This document shows positions 61,958-64,000 of a stretch of 64,000 bases of DNA, in pieces. The position numbers and the translations under genes were made by a program. The notes beneath the pieces are model-generated. The model saw only the letters and a program-made list of their open reading frames with translations. It ran no database searches and was not told the origin of the DNA. Location: the NCBI GenBank assembly GCA_013396655.1, contig WBMV01008405.1:496911-560910 (forward strand), read 5' to 3'. Position 1 is the first letter of the stretch. Every line of letters begins with the position of its first letter. Origin of the DNA: Campylorhamphus procurvoides. Its lineage: Eukaryota; Chordata; Aves; Passeriformes; Dendrocolaptidae.

Positions 61958-64000
61958 TACGTATGTTACTTTAATTTGGTTTTCTTTGTTGTATGTGCTA
62001 CTGCAAAATCTAATAAATGATAAGTATTGTAGTTTGATGTTTTGGTTTAGTTTTTTTCCTGGAAGAAACACTCCTGTGATGAAGCAATGGTGTTTAGAGG
62101 ATGGATGGGGTTATGTAGTGAATGAGATGTTCACAGAGGTGCTTCACTGAGGTGGTTTGTTAGCACAAAGCTGCAATAGGCATTTGTCTGCTCTAGGCAA
62201 CCTTTACTTTCCAGGGGGTTCCTGCAACTGTGTGCAGCTCCCCTCTTTTGAGCAAAAGCACTTGTGGCCCCAGCAGCCTCTGGGACTTCACATATGCTTT
62301 GTGCCTTCCCTTAGAAAATCCCTAGAGAAAGGGGGTTCCCTGTTTGGTACCCTTACAGCGTGGCAGCTGTTCCTGGCTCCATGCAAGCTTCCCATGTACT
62401 CCAAAGGAGGTGGTGGGCTCTGTGGGCAGCCTCCATTTACTGTTTGGAAGTAGCTAGAATCCCAGTAAAAACACGTGCTGCACTTTGAGAACATCTCATC
62501 TCTAAATCTCTCCTTGTCACAAGAGGGGGAAAGTGTGATTGACAAGGCACTGGCCAAGGGCAGAGGAGAGTCTCATGGTTAAGGCATCAGGTGGTATGAG
62601 AGAGAGCTGAATTCTGGCACAGCTGCCTGTACCACAGAGTTCCTGCCTGGAGGCTGTCATTTTGTGGCCAGCTGCTCAAGTGCTGGTACGTGTCTTGCTT
62701 TCTGGATTTCCAAATCAACTCCAGGAGCCATATGGTCATTCAAAGCCAGTTTTAGATGATTTGCTCTGAGGAATTCAATAAAAGGCACAACCACTGTTAA
62801 GGAGTAATAGGGAGTAAGATTTAACTATTGAATAGATTACTTGAGACTGGAAGAATCAGGCAGCCTGAGGTCTGGAATGGTCTACTGTTTGAATTTTTTA
62901 ATTTTCAATTCCAGGTCAAATATAACTTGCTAAGGTTCCTCTCCCACCCCCCCACCCCCCAGTTTTTATATTCCCCAGAGAGCAGTGCACTTAAATAGAA
63001 GTAATTGGAACAAAAAAGGCAATAGATGTGTCAGTTAATCTATAGCTCTTTTCTATATTAAGTTAGTTTTAAATAGCATTAAAGGCTCAGTTTAGTGAAG
63101 CACTTAGTAAGGCATCTAACTGCATATTTGAATTGAGGCCAGGATTGATAAAGTTGGATACTGTGTGATAATACATTCTAATAGGAACACTGCATCCACA
63201 ATGGTTAATGTGTATGTCCCAAACAGGGCTGTGCTTTCCTTCTGCTGAAATTCAGGGTTGCAAGTTTCAAAGTTGATTCATTTGTTGCTTTGGTTCACAC
63301 TTTCCAGTAAAAATGGGATAAAAATGAAATTTTTATTTAAGTGATGGATTTAAAATTAAAGAATATTCTTTCTTTTCCCAAAATACCTGGTGTCTGTCAC
63401 AGACCTCATTCTCACCTTGAATCCTTTTGGCACTTCTTTATTTTTCCAATGGCTATTGGATCATTTGCTGTCCCCTGTATGAGATCCAGTTACAGGAGGT
63501 TTTCTGGAAGAGGATTCTGAAACATCAGTAAACTGGAAAGGAAAATCATTCTTTAAGTAGACTACCATTAAAACAATACTCATTCTTAATTTATGGAGAA
63601 ACATGTTAATTATATCTGGATGGTCAGTGTGACAAGGCCTTTACAATTAAAAGTAAGACACTATTTGCTAGTTTAAAAGAAAAACCACCCAAAATATTAC
63701 AGATAAGACTTTCACAACTTCAAAAGGTAGACCTCTGGACAGTTATCATCTTAAAAAAAGGGATGAATATTTAATGTCTCCAAAACACATGAAATAAGAA
63801 CAAGAGAGGGAAACTTCTCGCAAGGATTAAAGAATGCAATAAGGACCTATCTATAGAAGAGGTACAAGATGTACCTAAAATATTAAGCATATTTTTGAAG
63901 TCTTGCTAAAGTCATGTCAACCTGAACTATCCTAAACAGAAACAAAATTAAAAGACACGTTGTTCTAACCTGACATTTCATTGGGAAAATATTGACTTCA
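61958..64000. other. Probable intron sequence, no gene seen
   Basis: Nothing gene-like is supported. A C-rich tract (two runs of 6-8 C separated by A) lies at about 62,945-62,961 and gives a G-rich minus strand. The window ends inside featureless AT-rich sequence. Confidence 0.5.

Noticed and set aside
1..64000. CRISPR arrays, tRNA, rRNA, snRNA genes, mitochondrial insertions
   Set aside because: No regularly spaced repeats, no paired A/B-box tRNA motifs, no U6-like or rRNA-like stretches and no mitochondrial-gene wording were noticed on reading. A covariance-model search (tRNAscan-SE, Infernal) would be decisive.

Overview
The window looks like avian nuclear DNA. The main evidence is at least eight fragments of CR1 retrotransposon, several ending in the typical bird CR1 tail (a ggtcttttccaacc-type segment followed by short attctatg-like repeats). 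A long endogenous-retrovirus-like LTR at 1.15-2.17 kb matches, from memory, a family common in songbirds, so a passerine is likely but not proven. The background is AT-rich. No bacterial, phage or CRISPR feature is visible, and the 'undescribed system' the task suggests was not found.

Layout. From 1 to about 41.4 kb I see no convincing gene. This stretch reads as an intergenic desert or a very large intron. It holds the LTR, six recognisable CR1 pieces (about 2.2, 7.9, 14.4, 23.3, 31.0 and 35.0 kb), a probable older LINE fragment near 22.9 kb, short tandem repeats, T/G-rich low-complexity tracts and some hairpins. The most striking hairpin is 113 bp long, at 34,767-34,879.

From 41.37 to 42.66 kb the assembly looks faulty. 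A 468-bp segment occurs twice in direct orientation, apparently identical. Between the copies lies a 348-bp GC-rich piece bounded on each side by a single N. From 42.66 to about 43.7 kb follows a strong CpG island, most likely the promoter and first exon of a plus-strand gene. A possible first coding exon end (43,713-43,719) and second exon (44,580-44,685) join in phase and give about 38 codons, which I could not assign to a family.

From 44.7 to 64 kb the sequence looks like the first intron or introns of that gene. It contains an old degenerate CR1 copy (about 49.4-50.1 kb), a CR1 tail (50.8 kb), a younger CR1 3' segment (54.6-54.9 kb) and one further weak exon candidate at 61.87 kb. Almost all open frames in the window are short and lack protein-like features.
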